From contig JAGOAS010000021.1 of the NCBI GenBank assembly GCA_017983795.1, forward strand, positions 1 through 64,000: 64,000 nt of DNA, written 5' to 3'. Both the position numbers and the translations under genes were made by a program. The notes under the pieces are model-generated. The model was not told the DNA's origin, made no database searches, and was given only the letters and a program-made list of their open reading frames with translations. Positions 57,521 through 64,000 of the stretch are shown one piece after another; position 1 is the stretch's first letter, and each line of letters starts with the position of its first letter. The stretch comes from Piscinibacter sp. (GTDB lineage: Bacteria > Pseudomonadota > Gammaproteobacteria > Burkholderiales > Burkholderiaceae_C).

Positions 57521-57775
57521 ATGACCATCACGACGCTGTCCAGCCGGGAACTGAACCAGGATGTGAGTCGGGCCAAGAAGGCAACCCGCAACGGCCCTGT
57601 GTTCATCACGGATCGCGGCAAGCCTGCGCACGTGCTGTTGAGCTTCGAGGACTACCAGCGGCTGACGAAGCAGCGGCGCAACGTTGCCGATGCGCTGGCG
57701 ATGCCCGGCATTGCCGAGATCGAATTCGAGCCGCCGCGCGCGCGCGTCGCCGTCCGACCGACCGATCTTTCGTGA
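57521..57775 (+). CDS. Phd/YefM-family antitoxin
   Basis: An 84-aa antitoxin with MTITTLSSRELNQDVSRAKK and VFITDRGKPAHVLLSFEDYQRL, the Phd DNA-binding domain, and a C-terminal tail ending IEFEPPRARVAVRP. AAGGAG lies at ideal distance from the ATG. Its stop overlaps the toxin start region. It is unrelated in detail to the antitoxin at 2314, which has a longer acidic tail. Confidence 0.92.
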   Translation: MTITTLSSRELNQDVSRAKKATRNGPVFITDRGKPAHVLLSFEDYQRLTKQRRNVADALAMPGIAEIEFEPPRARVAVRPTDLS

Positions 57776-58209
57776 TGTACCTGCTCGACACCAACGTGCT
57801 TTCCGAGTTGCGCAAGGTGCGGCTCGGCAAGGCCGATGCGAACCTGGCGGCATGGGCGGAAAGCGTCGATGCCGCCGAGCTCTTCGTGTCGGCCATCACC
57901 ATCATGGAGTTGGAACTCGGCGTGCTGGCTATCGAGCGCAAGGACACCCCCCAGGGAGCCATGCTGCGCGCGTGGCTGGAACAGCATGTTCTGCCCGAGT
58001 TCGCCGGCCGCACGCTGCCCGTCGACACCGCAGTGGCGCAACGCTGTGCCCGGCTACATGTGCCCGACAAGCGCGGCGAGCGTGACGCGCTCATCGCGGC
58101 GACAGCGCTAGTGCATGGCATGGCAGTGGTCACGCGAAACGTGGCGGACTTCGAGCCCACGGGTGTGGCCATCGTCAATCCATGGGAGGCCGTAGCTCGC
58201 GACGAATAG
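57775..58209 (+). CDS. PIN-domain VapC/FitB-family toxin
   Basis: A 144-aa PIN nuclease, expected to cut RNA (often tRNA or rRNA). Catalytic acidic residues are visible: Asp in MYLLDTNVLSELRK, Glu in ITIMELELGVL, Asp in KRGERDALIAATA and Asp in VVTRNVADFEPTG. ATG at 57775 shares one base with the antitoxin stop; a GTG one codon earlier is also possible. It forms a complete type II module with the preceding gene. Confidence 0.93.
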   Translation: MYLLDTNVLSELRKVRLGKADANLAAWAESVDAAELFVSAITIMELELGVLAIERKDTPQGAMLRAWLEQHVLPEFAGRTLPVDTAVAQRCARLHVPDKRGERDALIAATALVHGMAVVTRNVADFEPTGVAIVNPWEAVARDE

Positions 58210-58419
58210 CGTCGGCCTTGTATCGAAGCACTTACATTTCAGCCCGTTTTCGCCCGCACCCCCGTGGCGCCGCTGCCAAGCGCGGTCTCTTTTCGTGACT
58301 TTCCGCACGGCACTTGTTCCGCGCAGGGATGGCACGGACGATGCGTTGGCAAGTGCACACGCCCGGTGATCGTCACCCACGCCGCCGGGACGCAAGACCT
58401 ACCGGACGTCGTTGACACC

Positions 58420-58641
58420 ATGCCGCAGACCCGCTCACCGTTCGCTCCCGCCTCGCGCCGCCTGCGCCCGGCCGGCCCGCATTGCCACGGTGGCGCGTCG
58501 TCGCTGCTGCGCCTGTCGAATGCCGCGGCGCCGCGCCTGCCCACGGCGCCGGCCCTGGCCGACTGGGTGCAGCGCGCCGCCGGCGTGCTCGGCCTGAAGC
58601 AGGACGGCCCGGCCTTCGCGGCCAGCGAGTTCCTGCGCTGA
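58420..58641 (+). CDS. Small hypothetical protein
   Basis: A 73-aa basic, Ala/Arg/Pro-rich frame starting MPQTRSPFAPASRRLRPAGP and ending LGLKQDGPAFAASEFLR. It resembles no family I know. It follows a 210-bp stretch without other genes and precedes another tiny frame by 25 bp. A sigma-54-like sequence, TGGCACGGACGATGCG at 58330-58345, has the right GG-N10-GC spacing and lies 75 bp upstream. Support for coding is modest, because random long frames are common at this GC content. Confidence 0.4.
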   Translation: MPQTRSPFAPASRRLRPAGPHCHGGASSLLRLSNAAAPRLPTAPALADWVQRAAGVLGLKQDGPAFAASEFLR

Positions 58642-58666
58642 TCGCCTGGCCGAAGGAGCGCACACC

Positions 58667-58831
58667 ATGCCCCCGATCGCACTGACCCCCGCGCCCCGGC
58701 TCGCCGCCGCGCAACCGGTGCGCCCCAGCACCGTCCGGCCGGTGGTGGCGTCGCGCCAGACCCAGGTTCTGAGCTCGGGCCGCGAGCCGGCCCAGCTGTC
58801 CTTGTTCCCGCGCCCGAGCGGCGCGCGCTGA
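58667..58831 (+). CDS. Small hypothetical protein
   Basis: A 54-aa frame with a good ribosome-binding site (GAAGGAG, 8 nt before the ATG). It reads MPPIALTPAPRLAAAQPVRP and ends REPAQLSLFPRPSGAR. It is Pro/Arg/Ala-rich, with no membrane segment and no known motif. The QLSLFPRP segment recalls short beta-clamp-binding peptides (QLxLF), which is only a suggestion. A run of five T follows the stop, after a short GC hairpin. It may be co-transcribed with the 73-aa frame upstream. Confidence 0.5.
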   Translation: MPPIALTPAPRLAAAQPVRPSTVRPVVASRQTQVLSSGREPAQLSLFPRPSGAR

Positions 58832-59079
58832 GTTTTTCCTGCGTGTTTCGAGTGAGAGTCGAGTGAGAGGTTGAGAGGAAGTTTTTTCGCGGACTGACAC
58901 CTGTCCACCAAGGGAAGCGGGCGACTCCGGGGAGGTTGAGAGCGAGCCTCGGAAACTTTGTCCCGCTTCCCTCTCTTTTTTCCCGCCTCCGCCTGCTCCC
59001 GGGTTCCACCCCTGACACCGCTTCCCCCGGCCGCGTGACACTGCGGGTTCCGCTTCGAGAACCTGCGAGGATCCCCGTC
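58832..59079. other. Intergenic region before the Bug receptor gene
   Basis: No gene is seen. The stretch is purine-rich on the left, with short direct repeats (GAGTGAGAGTCGAGTGAGAG at about 58849-58868) and a pyrimidine-rich tract near 58965-58990. It presumably holds the promoter of the receptor-transporter pair, but no clear -35/-10 pair stands out. Confidence 0.4.
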
Positions 59080-60072
59080 ATGCGCCGCCTCATTCGCCGC
59101 CGCCTCCTGATCACGGCCGCGGCCGTCACCTTCGCCCCCCTGCCCGTGCTCGCGCAGAGCGCCTGGCCGAGCAAGCCGGTGCGCATCGTCGTGCCCTTCG
59201 CGCCGGCCGGCACCACCGACATCCTCGCCCGCGCGCTGGCGCCCGAACTGAGCCGCGCCTTCGGCCAGCCCTTCGTCATCGAGAACAAGCCCGGCGCGGG
59301 CGGCAATGTGGGTGCCGACCTGGTGGCCAAGTCCAGCGACGGTCACACGCTGCTGATGGGCACGGTGGGCACGCACGCCATCAACCCGGCGCTCTACGCC
59401 AGGATGCCCTATGACCACGTGAAGGACTTCGTGCCGGTCACGCTGGTGGCCGGCGTGCCCAACGTGCTGGTGATGAACCCGGCCAAGGCCGAGGCGATGG
59501 GCATCAAGGGCGTGCCCGACCTGATCCGCGTCGCGAAGGCCAACCCCGGCAAGCTGAACATGGCCAGCAGCGGCAACGGCACCTCGATCCACCTCGCCGG
59601 CGAACTCTTCAAGACCATGACCGGCACCTACATGGTCCACTTCCCCTACCGCGGCTCGGGCCCGGCGCTGCTCGACCTGATGGGCGGCAACATGGACCTG
59701 ATGTTCGACAACCTGCCCTCGGCGATGCCGCACATCAAGGCCGGCAAGCTCAAGGCGCTGGCGGTCACCAGCGCCGAGCGCAGCAGCGCGCTGCCGGATC
59801 TGCCCACGGTGGCCGAGGCCGGCCCGCTCAAGGGCTTCGAGGCGAGCTCGTGGTTCGGCCTGCTGGCGCCGGCGGGCACCGCGCCCGAGGTGGTCAACCG
59901 CCTGCAGCAGGAAACCGCCAAGGCGCTGGCCACGCCGGCGCTGAAGGAGCGGCTGCAGGCGCAGGGCGCGATCCCGAGCGGCATGAGCCCGGCCGACTTC
60001 GCCAAGTTCATCGCCGCCGAGACGAAGAAGTGGGCCACGGTCGTGAAGGCGTCGGGCGCTACAGTGGACTGA
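59080..60072 (+). CDS. Bug-family (TctC) tripartite tricarboxylate receptor
   Basis: A 330-aa periplasmic binding protein. After a signal peptide ending PLPVLAQSA, the mature protein starts [23 protein letters not shown], the Bug signature. [41 protein letters not shown] and [27 protein letters not shown] are all typical. Bug proteins bind carboxylates or other small acids and often have no dedicated transporter nearby. Here no tctAB genes follow; the stop abuts a SulP transporter with no gap. Confidence 0.94.
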   Translation: MRRLIRRRLLITAAAVTFAPLPVLAQSAWPSKPVRIVVPFAPAGTTDILARALAPELSRAFGQPFVIENKPGAGGNVGADLVAKSSDGHTLLMGTVGTHAINPALYARMPYDHVKDFVPVTLVAGVPNVLVMNPAKAEAMGIKGVPDLIRVAKANPGKLNMASSGNGTSIHLAGELFKTMTGTYMVHFPYRGSGPALLDLMGGNMDLMFDNLPSAMPHIKAGKLKALAVTSAERSSALPDLPTVAEAGPLKGFEASSWFGLLAPAGTAPEVVNRLQQETAKALATPALKERLQAQGAIPSGMSPADFAKFIAAETKKWATVVKASGATVD

Positions 60073-61761
60073 ATGAGTTCGCGATGGCAGACCTACCGGC
60101 GTGATGCACTGCGCGACGACCTCGTCGCCGCGTTCATCGTCGCCATCCTGCTGATCCCGCAAAGCCTCGCCTACGCGCTGCTGGCCGGCCTGCCGCCGCA
60201 GGTGGGCGTGTACGCCAGCCTGCTGCCGATGGCCGCCTATGCGCTGCTCGGCTCCTCGAGCGTCAACTCGGTGGGGCCGGTGGCGGTGGTGGCGCTGCTC
60301 ACCGCGCAGGCCATCGCGCCGGCGCTGGCCGACGGCACGCCGGCCACCGCGGCGGCACTGGTGCTGGCCGCCGAGGCCGGGCTGCTGCTGGCGGCGGCCG
60401 CGCTGTTCCGCCTCGATGCGCTGGCGGCGCTGCTGTCCACGCCGGTGCTGCACGGCTTTTCCACCGGCGCGGCGCTGGCGATCACGCTGTCGCAACTGCC
60501 GGCGCTGCTGGGCAGCCCGGCGCGCGGCTTCACCGCGCCGGCGCTGATCCGCTCGTGGTGGGCGAGCGGCGTGGCCGGCCATGCGCTCACCGCCGCGTTC
60601 GGCCTCGCCGCGCTGGCGCTGCTGTGGTGGTCGCGCCGCTCCGCGCGCGCCCTGCTGGCACGCTGGCTGCCGCCGCACAACGCCTCGCTGCTGGCACGCT
60701 GCGCGCCGCTCGCGGTGGTGACGCTGGGCATCGCGCTGGCCTGGGCCTCGGGCGCCGATGCGCGCGGCGTGGCGCTGGTCGGCACGCTGCCGGCCTTCGC
60801 GCTGCCGCTGGCGCTGCCGCCGCTCGATCCGGCCCTGTGGTGGCGCCTGCTGCCCAGCGCCGCGCCGCTGGCGCTGGTGACCTTCGTCAGCAGCCTGGCG
60901 GTCTCCGAAGGCCTGGCGCTGCGCCGCCGCGAGCAGGTCGACGCGCGCCGCGAGCTCACCGGCCTGGCCGCGGCCGACCTGGTGGCGGCCTGCTCGGCCG
61001 GCATGCCCATCGGCGGCAGCTTCTCGCGCGGCGCGCTCAACGCCGAGGCCGGCGCGCGCACGCGTGCCTCGGGCGGCTGGGCGGCGCTGCTGATGGCGCT
61101 GGCCATGCTGCTGCTCACCGCGCCGCTGGCCTGGCTGCCGCGCGCGGTGCTGGCGGCCAGCATCGTGCTGGCCGTGATGGGCGTGGTCGAGTGGCGCGCC
61201 TTCGCCGAGGCCTGGCGTTATTCGCGCGCGGAGTTTCTGGTGATGGTGCTGGTCGGCGCGCTGACGCTGTTCGTCGGCTCCGAGGCGGCGCTGGCCGCCG
61301 GCGTGGCGCTGTCGATCGCGCTGCTGCTGCAGCGCAGCGCCAACCCGCACGTGGCGCGCATCGGCCGCGTCGGCGACACCGAGCACTACCGCAACGTCGA
61401 CCGCCACGCGGCGCGCAGCACGCCCGGCGTGCTGGCGCTGCGCATCGACGAGAGCCTGGTGTTCACCAACGCGCGCCAGCTCGTCAACGTGGTCGACCGC
61501 CACCTCGCCGCGCTGCCCGACACGCGCCGCGTGGTGCTGCTGATGTCACCCGTCAACGCGATCGACTACAGCGCGCTGGAGGCGCTGCGCGCGCTGCACG
61601 ATCTGCTCGCCGAGCGCGGCATCCGCCTCGACTTCACCGAGGTGAAAGGCCCGGTGCTCGACCGGCTGCGCGCCGGCGGCTGGGCGCAGTGGTTCCGCGG
61701 CCGCGTGTTCCTCAGCCACCACCAGGGCATGCTGGACGAAGGCGGCCAGGGCGCCGCCTGA
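60073..61761 (+). CDS. SulP-family anion transporter with STAS domain
   Basis: A 562-aa SLC26/SulP permease. About 11-12 membrane helices (about 15-420) include the signature ILLIPQSLAYALLAGLPPQVGVYASLLPM and ASAGMP-like CSAGMPIGGSFSRGALNAEAGAR. The C-terminal STAS domain (about 445-545) has VLALRIDESLVFTNARQL and VLLMSPVNAIDYSALEALRALH. It would transport sulfate, bicarbonate or dicarboxylates; the ligand cannot be chosen from sequence. The ATG begins directly after the stop of the Bug gene, implying joint translation. Confidence 0.93.
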   Translation: MSSRWQTYRRDALRDDLVAAFIVAILLIPQSLAYALLAGLPPQVGVYASLLPMAAYALLGSSSVNSVGPVAVVALLTAQAIAPALADGTPATAAALVLAAEAGLLLAAAALFRLDALAALLSTPVLHGFSTGAALAITLSQLPALLGSPARGFTAPALIRSWWASGVAGHALTAAFGLAALALLWWSRRSARALLARWLPPHNASLLARCAPLAVVTLGIALAWASGADARGVALVGTLPAFALPLALPPLDPALWWRLLPSAAPLALVTFVSSLAVSEGLALRRREQVDARRELTGLAAADLVAACSAGMPIGGSFSRGALNAEAGARTRASGGWAALLMALAMLLLTAPLAWLPRAVLAASIVLAVMGVVEWRAFAEAWRYSRAEFLVMVLVGALTLFVGSEAALAAGVALSIALLLQRSANPHVARIGRVGDTEHYRNVDRHAARSTPGVLALRIDESLVFTNARQLVNVVDRHLAALPDTRRVVLLMSPVNAIDYSALEALRALHDLLAERGIRLDFTEVKGPVLDRLRAGGWAQWFRGRVFLSHHQGMLDEGGQGAA

Positions 61762-61764
61762 AAC

Positions 61765-63450
61765 TCAGCCCAGCTCCCAGATCACCTTGCGCCGCGCCGC
61801 CACCCAGCCCTCGTAGCGCGGCGCGTAGACCTCTTCGATGCGGTTGCGCCGCACCTTGAAGGTGGGCGTGATGAAGCCGTTGTCGACCGTCCAGGGCGTG
61901 CTCACCACCACCAGGCAGTCGAGCTGCTCGTGCGGGTCGAGCGGCGCGTTCACCGCCGCGAGGTGCTCGGCCAGCGTGGCCTCCATCGCCGTGCGCCGCG
62001 CCGCATCACGCGCCTGCTGCGCGGCCTCGGCGTTGAGCATCACGATGCCGACCGGCTGGCCGAGGTTGGCGCCGGTGACGACGCAGGCCTCCACGCTGGC
62101 GTGCATGACGAGGCGATCCTCGATCGGCGCGGGCGCGACGTACTTGCCCTTGCTGGTCTTGAACAGGTCCTTCACGCGGCCGGTGATGCGCAGATAGCCG
62201 TCGCTCTCGAGGCTGCCCTTGTCGCCGGTGTGCAGCCAGCCATCGGGCGTGAAGGTCTGGCGCGTCAGCGCCTCCTCCTTGTAGTAGCCCAGCATCAGCC
62301 CCGGGCTCTTCACCTGGATCTCGCCGTTGGCCGGATCGAGCCGGCTGCCCACGCCCTCGTAGGGCAGCCCGACGGTGCCGGGGCGCTGCACGCCGGGCAC
62401 CGTAGCGTGCGAGACGCCGCAGTTCTCGGTCATGCCGTAGACCTCGATGATGGGCAGGCCGAGCCGGGCATACCAGCCGAGCAATTCGGGCGGCATGGGC
62501 GCGGCGCCGCCGGCGGCGAAGCGGCACTGGTCGAGCCCGAGCGCGCCGAGGATCTTCTTCTTCACGATGCCGCGCAGCAGCGGGATCTTCAGCAGCCGCT
62601 CCAGCTTGGCCGGCGGCATCTTGGCGAATACGCCCTGCTGGAACTTCACCCACAGGCGCGGCACCGAGAAGAACACGGTCGGCCGCGCGCGCTGCAGGTC
62701 GGCCGTGAAGGTGTCCAGGCTCTCGGCGAAGAACACCTCCATGCCGGTGGCCAGCAGCCCGTGCTCGACCAGCGTGCGCTCGGCCACGTGGGCCAGCGGC
62801 AGGTAGCTCAGCATGCGCGAGTTCGTGTCGATGGGCACGCGCTTCAGGCCGGCCTGGATGGACCAGGCGAAGGTCGCGAAGCTGTGCATCACGCCCTTCG
62901 GACTCCCGGTGGTGCCCGAGGTGTACATGATGGTGGAGAGCTCGTCGCCGTCGCGCAGCGGCTCGCCTTGCAGCGGCGGCGTGCGCTTGACGATCTCGTC
63001 CCAGCCCGGGTAGTCGGTGGGCGGCGCGAGCGGGTAGGCGATGCAGGGCAGGCCGGCGGGCACGCCCGGCTTCATCGCCTCCCAGCCGTCGAGCTTGCCG
63101 ACGAACAGCAGCTTCGCTTCGCTGTGCTGCAGGATCTGCCGGATCGTGTCGGCAGCGAGCGTCGGGTACAGCGGCACCGACACGTGGCCGGCCATCCAGA
63201 TCGCCCAGTCGCTCATCAGCCAGTGGGCGCAGTTCTTCGACAGGATGGCGATGCGGCTGCCCGGCGCGAAGCCGTAGGACTGCAGGTGCGCGGCCATGCG
63301 CCGCGTCTCGTCCATCAGCTCGCGCCAGTTCATCGTGCGCAGCACGCCGCCGCCCAGGGGCTGGGTAAAGACGCGCCGCTCGGGCGCGCTCTTCTCCCAG
63401 TGATAGAGACGCTGCAGGGCCAGGTGCTCGGGCGCGATCGCGGCGGTCAT
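61765..63450 (-). CDS. Long-chain acyl-CoA synthetase (AMP-binding)
   Basis: A 561-aa adenylate-forming ligase of the long-chain fatty acyl type. The P-loop STIMYTSGTTGSPKGVMHS (about 175-193) and SYLPLAHVAERTL are followed by IIEVYGMTENCGVSH, GWLHTGDKGSLESDGYLRITGRVKDLFKTSKGKYVAP, and the catalytic-Lys region NGFITPTFKVRRNRIEEVY. AGGAG precedes the ATG. The 3' end lies 3 bp from the end of the SulP gene, convergent. It activates fatty acids for degradation or lipid synthesis. Confidence 0.93.
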   Translation of the reverse strand: MTAAIAPEHLALQRLYHWEKSAPERRVFTQPLGGGVLRTMNWRELMDETRRMAAHLQSYGFAPGSRIAILSKNCAHWLMSDWAIWMAGHVSVPLYPTLAADTIRQILQHSEAKLLFVGKLDGWEAMKPGVPAGLPCIAYPLAPPTDYPGWDEIVKRTPPLQGEPLRDGDELSTIMYTSGTTGSPKGVMHSFATFAWSIQAGLKRVPIDTNSRMLSYLPLAHVAERTLVEHGLLATGMEVFFAESLDTFTADLQRARPTVFFSVPRLWVKFQQGVFAKMPPAKLERLLKIPLLRGIVKKKILGALGLDQCRFAAGGAAPMPPELLGWYARLGLPIIEVYGMTENCGVSHATVPGVQRPGTVGLPYEGVGSRLDPANGEIQVKSPGLMLGYYKEEALTRQTFTPDGWLHTGDKGSLESDGYLRITGRVKDLFKTSKGKYVAPAPIEDRLVMHASVEACVVTGANLGQPVGIVMLNAEAAQQARDAARRTAMEATLAEHLAAVNAPLDPHEQLDCLVVVSTPWTVDNGFITPTFKVRRNRIEEVYAPRYEGWVAARRKVIWELG

Positions 63451-63518
63451 GGGGGCTCCTCGTTCCGGCGCGCCACCGTAGTGGATGCCGGCCGCGCCGC
63501 CATCGGGATTCACCCGCC

Positions 63519-64000
63519 TCAGGCGCGCTCGCGCTCCACCGCGTTCTCGATCTGCTCCTGCACCTTGCGCGCGCCGCGGATCACCAGCGTCGGCTCGAGC
63601 TCGGCCTGCGGCGCCACCTTGGCGGCCACCACGTCGAGCGTGGCGGGGTCGCGCATCATCGCGTTGGCGATCGCCGAGATCGCGCAGATGGCGCGCCGCT
63701 GCACCTGCATCGGCAGCTGCAGCGTGGCGTTGACCATCACATGGAAGCGCACGCTGTGCACCGCCGCGGGCGCCAGGCCCCAGGTCTCGCACAGCGCGGC
63801 GCCGAGCGCGTCGTGGCTGACGCCGAATTCGTCGTGTTCGAGCAGCAGCAGATCCTCGTCGTTCTCGGCGGCGCGCAGCAGCGGCTTGTAGCGCTGCGGC
63901 GCGTGGCGGAACAGCACCGCCTTGCCGCATTCCTCGAACAGCCCGGCCGAATGCGCCGCCCAGGGGTCGACGCCGATCGCCTGGCCGATGCGGCCCATCA
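63519..64000 (-). CDS. HDOD-domain protein, 3' part (runs off the window)
   Basis: The C-terminal 160 or so residues of an HDOD signalling protein. FEECGKAVLFRHAPQRYKPLL matches the HDOD helix where true HD proteins have metal ligands, and EHDEFGVSHDALGAALCETWGLAPAAVHSVRFH is the following family core. The frame stays open to the right edge, so the gene begins outside the window; the ATG at 63998 is probably internal. HDOD proteins act in regulatory complexes, often with cyclic-di-GMP or two-component partners. It ends 69 bp after the start of the acyl-CoA synthetase gene, in the same direction. Confidence 0.85.
   Translation of the reverse strand, partial: MGRIGQAIGVDPWAAHSAGLFEECGKAVLFRHAPQRYKPLLRAAENDEDLLLLEHDEFGVSHDALGAALCETWGLAPAAVHSVRFHVMVNATLQLPMQVQRRAICAISAIANAMMRDPATLDVVAAKVAPQAELEPTLVIRGARKVQEQIENAVERERA

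Noticed and set aside
58435-61503. Very long open frames antisense to real genes, such as a 1022-aa minus-strand frame here and a roughly 1000-aa frame at 42422-45520
   Set aside because: They mirror well-supported genes in another frame, have Arg/Ala/Gly/His-rich low-complexity translations and no recognisable domains. They are a by-product of very high GC content.

Overview
The window is a compact, very GC-rich chromosomal segment from a betaproteobacterium. It most resembles the order Burkholderiales, and I infer the Rubrivivax/Leptothrix-like side of it. The grounds are the arrangement recA-recX-DUF2889-sucCD-terC, the mreBCD-mrdA-rodA block divergent from gatCAB, a Bug-type (TctC) periplasmic receptor, and a 3-hydroxybenzoate monooxygenase next to a MarR regulator. 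I see no rRNA, tRNA, CRISPR array or insertion sequence. Coding density is high, and many neighbouring genes overlap by 4 bases (ATGA or GTGA), which points to long translationally coupled operons.

Layout. 1-1030: a type IV pilin gene with its terminator and a convincing sigma-54 promoter plus two upstream activator-like sites. 1030-3330: a small accessory island with a GSU2403-like nucleotidyltransferase behind a duplicated inverted-repeat operator, a Phd/RelE-type toxin-antitoxin pair, a diverged copy of the 3' end of the neighbouring phosphodiesterase gene, and a truncated small gene. 3325-9087: a signalling operon on the minus strand (Ser/Thr kinase, PP2C phosphatase, FHA protein, CHASE2 nucleotide cyclase, cyclic-nucleotide phosphodiesterase). 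9182-11361: two TerC-family membrane proteins, one behind a yybP-ykoY-type manganese riboswitch. 11489-15852: sucD, sucC, DUF2889, recX and recA with an SOS box. 15986-18213: a two-component system. 18199-24769: the mreBCD/mrdA/rodA cell-shape operon with an unexpected dehydrogenase at its end. 24918-28158: gatCAB. 28168-30362: pyrE and an exonuclease III. 30435-33955: a GGDEF/EAL protein and glutamate dehydrogenase. 33962-37758: an esterase, a mobA/mobR-like aromatic hydroxylase pair and a glyoxalase-II-like hydrolase. 37875-41770: an M48 protease, AmpG, and an anti-sigma/ECF sigma pair. 41849-45972: a flavin reductase, a degenerate two-component-like protein coupled to a solitary GspE ATPase, and thioredoxin 2. 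45956-57427: acetoacetyl-CoA synthetase, three tandem peptide-type solute-binding proteins and, divergently, two permeases and a fused double ATPase. 57521-58209: a Phd-VapC pair. 58420-64000: two tiny orphan genes, a Bug receptor directly abutting a SulP transporter, an acyl-CoA synthetase and the end of an HDOD gene.

The most unusual items are: (i) two adjacent long hairpins at 54469-54659, inside the ABC transporter operon, whose 25-bp and 22-bp stems are unrelated but whose loops are the same 27-nt sequence in opposite orientation; (ii) the nucleotidyltransferase island with its two TTATACTGC-N14-GCAGTATAA operators, inserted next to a duplicated gene end; (iii) the GspE ATPase coupled to a degenerate kinase-receiver-like protein. 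All assignments come from reading the sequence and from general knowledge of protein families; no database search was run.
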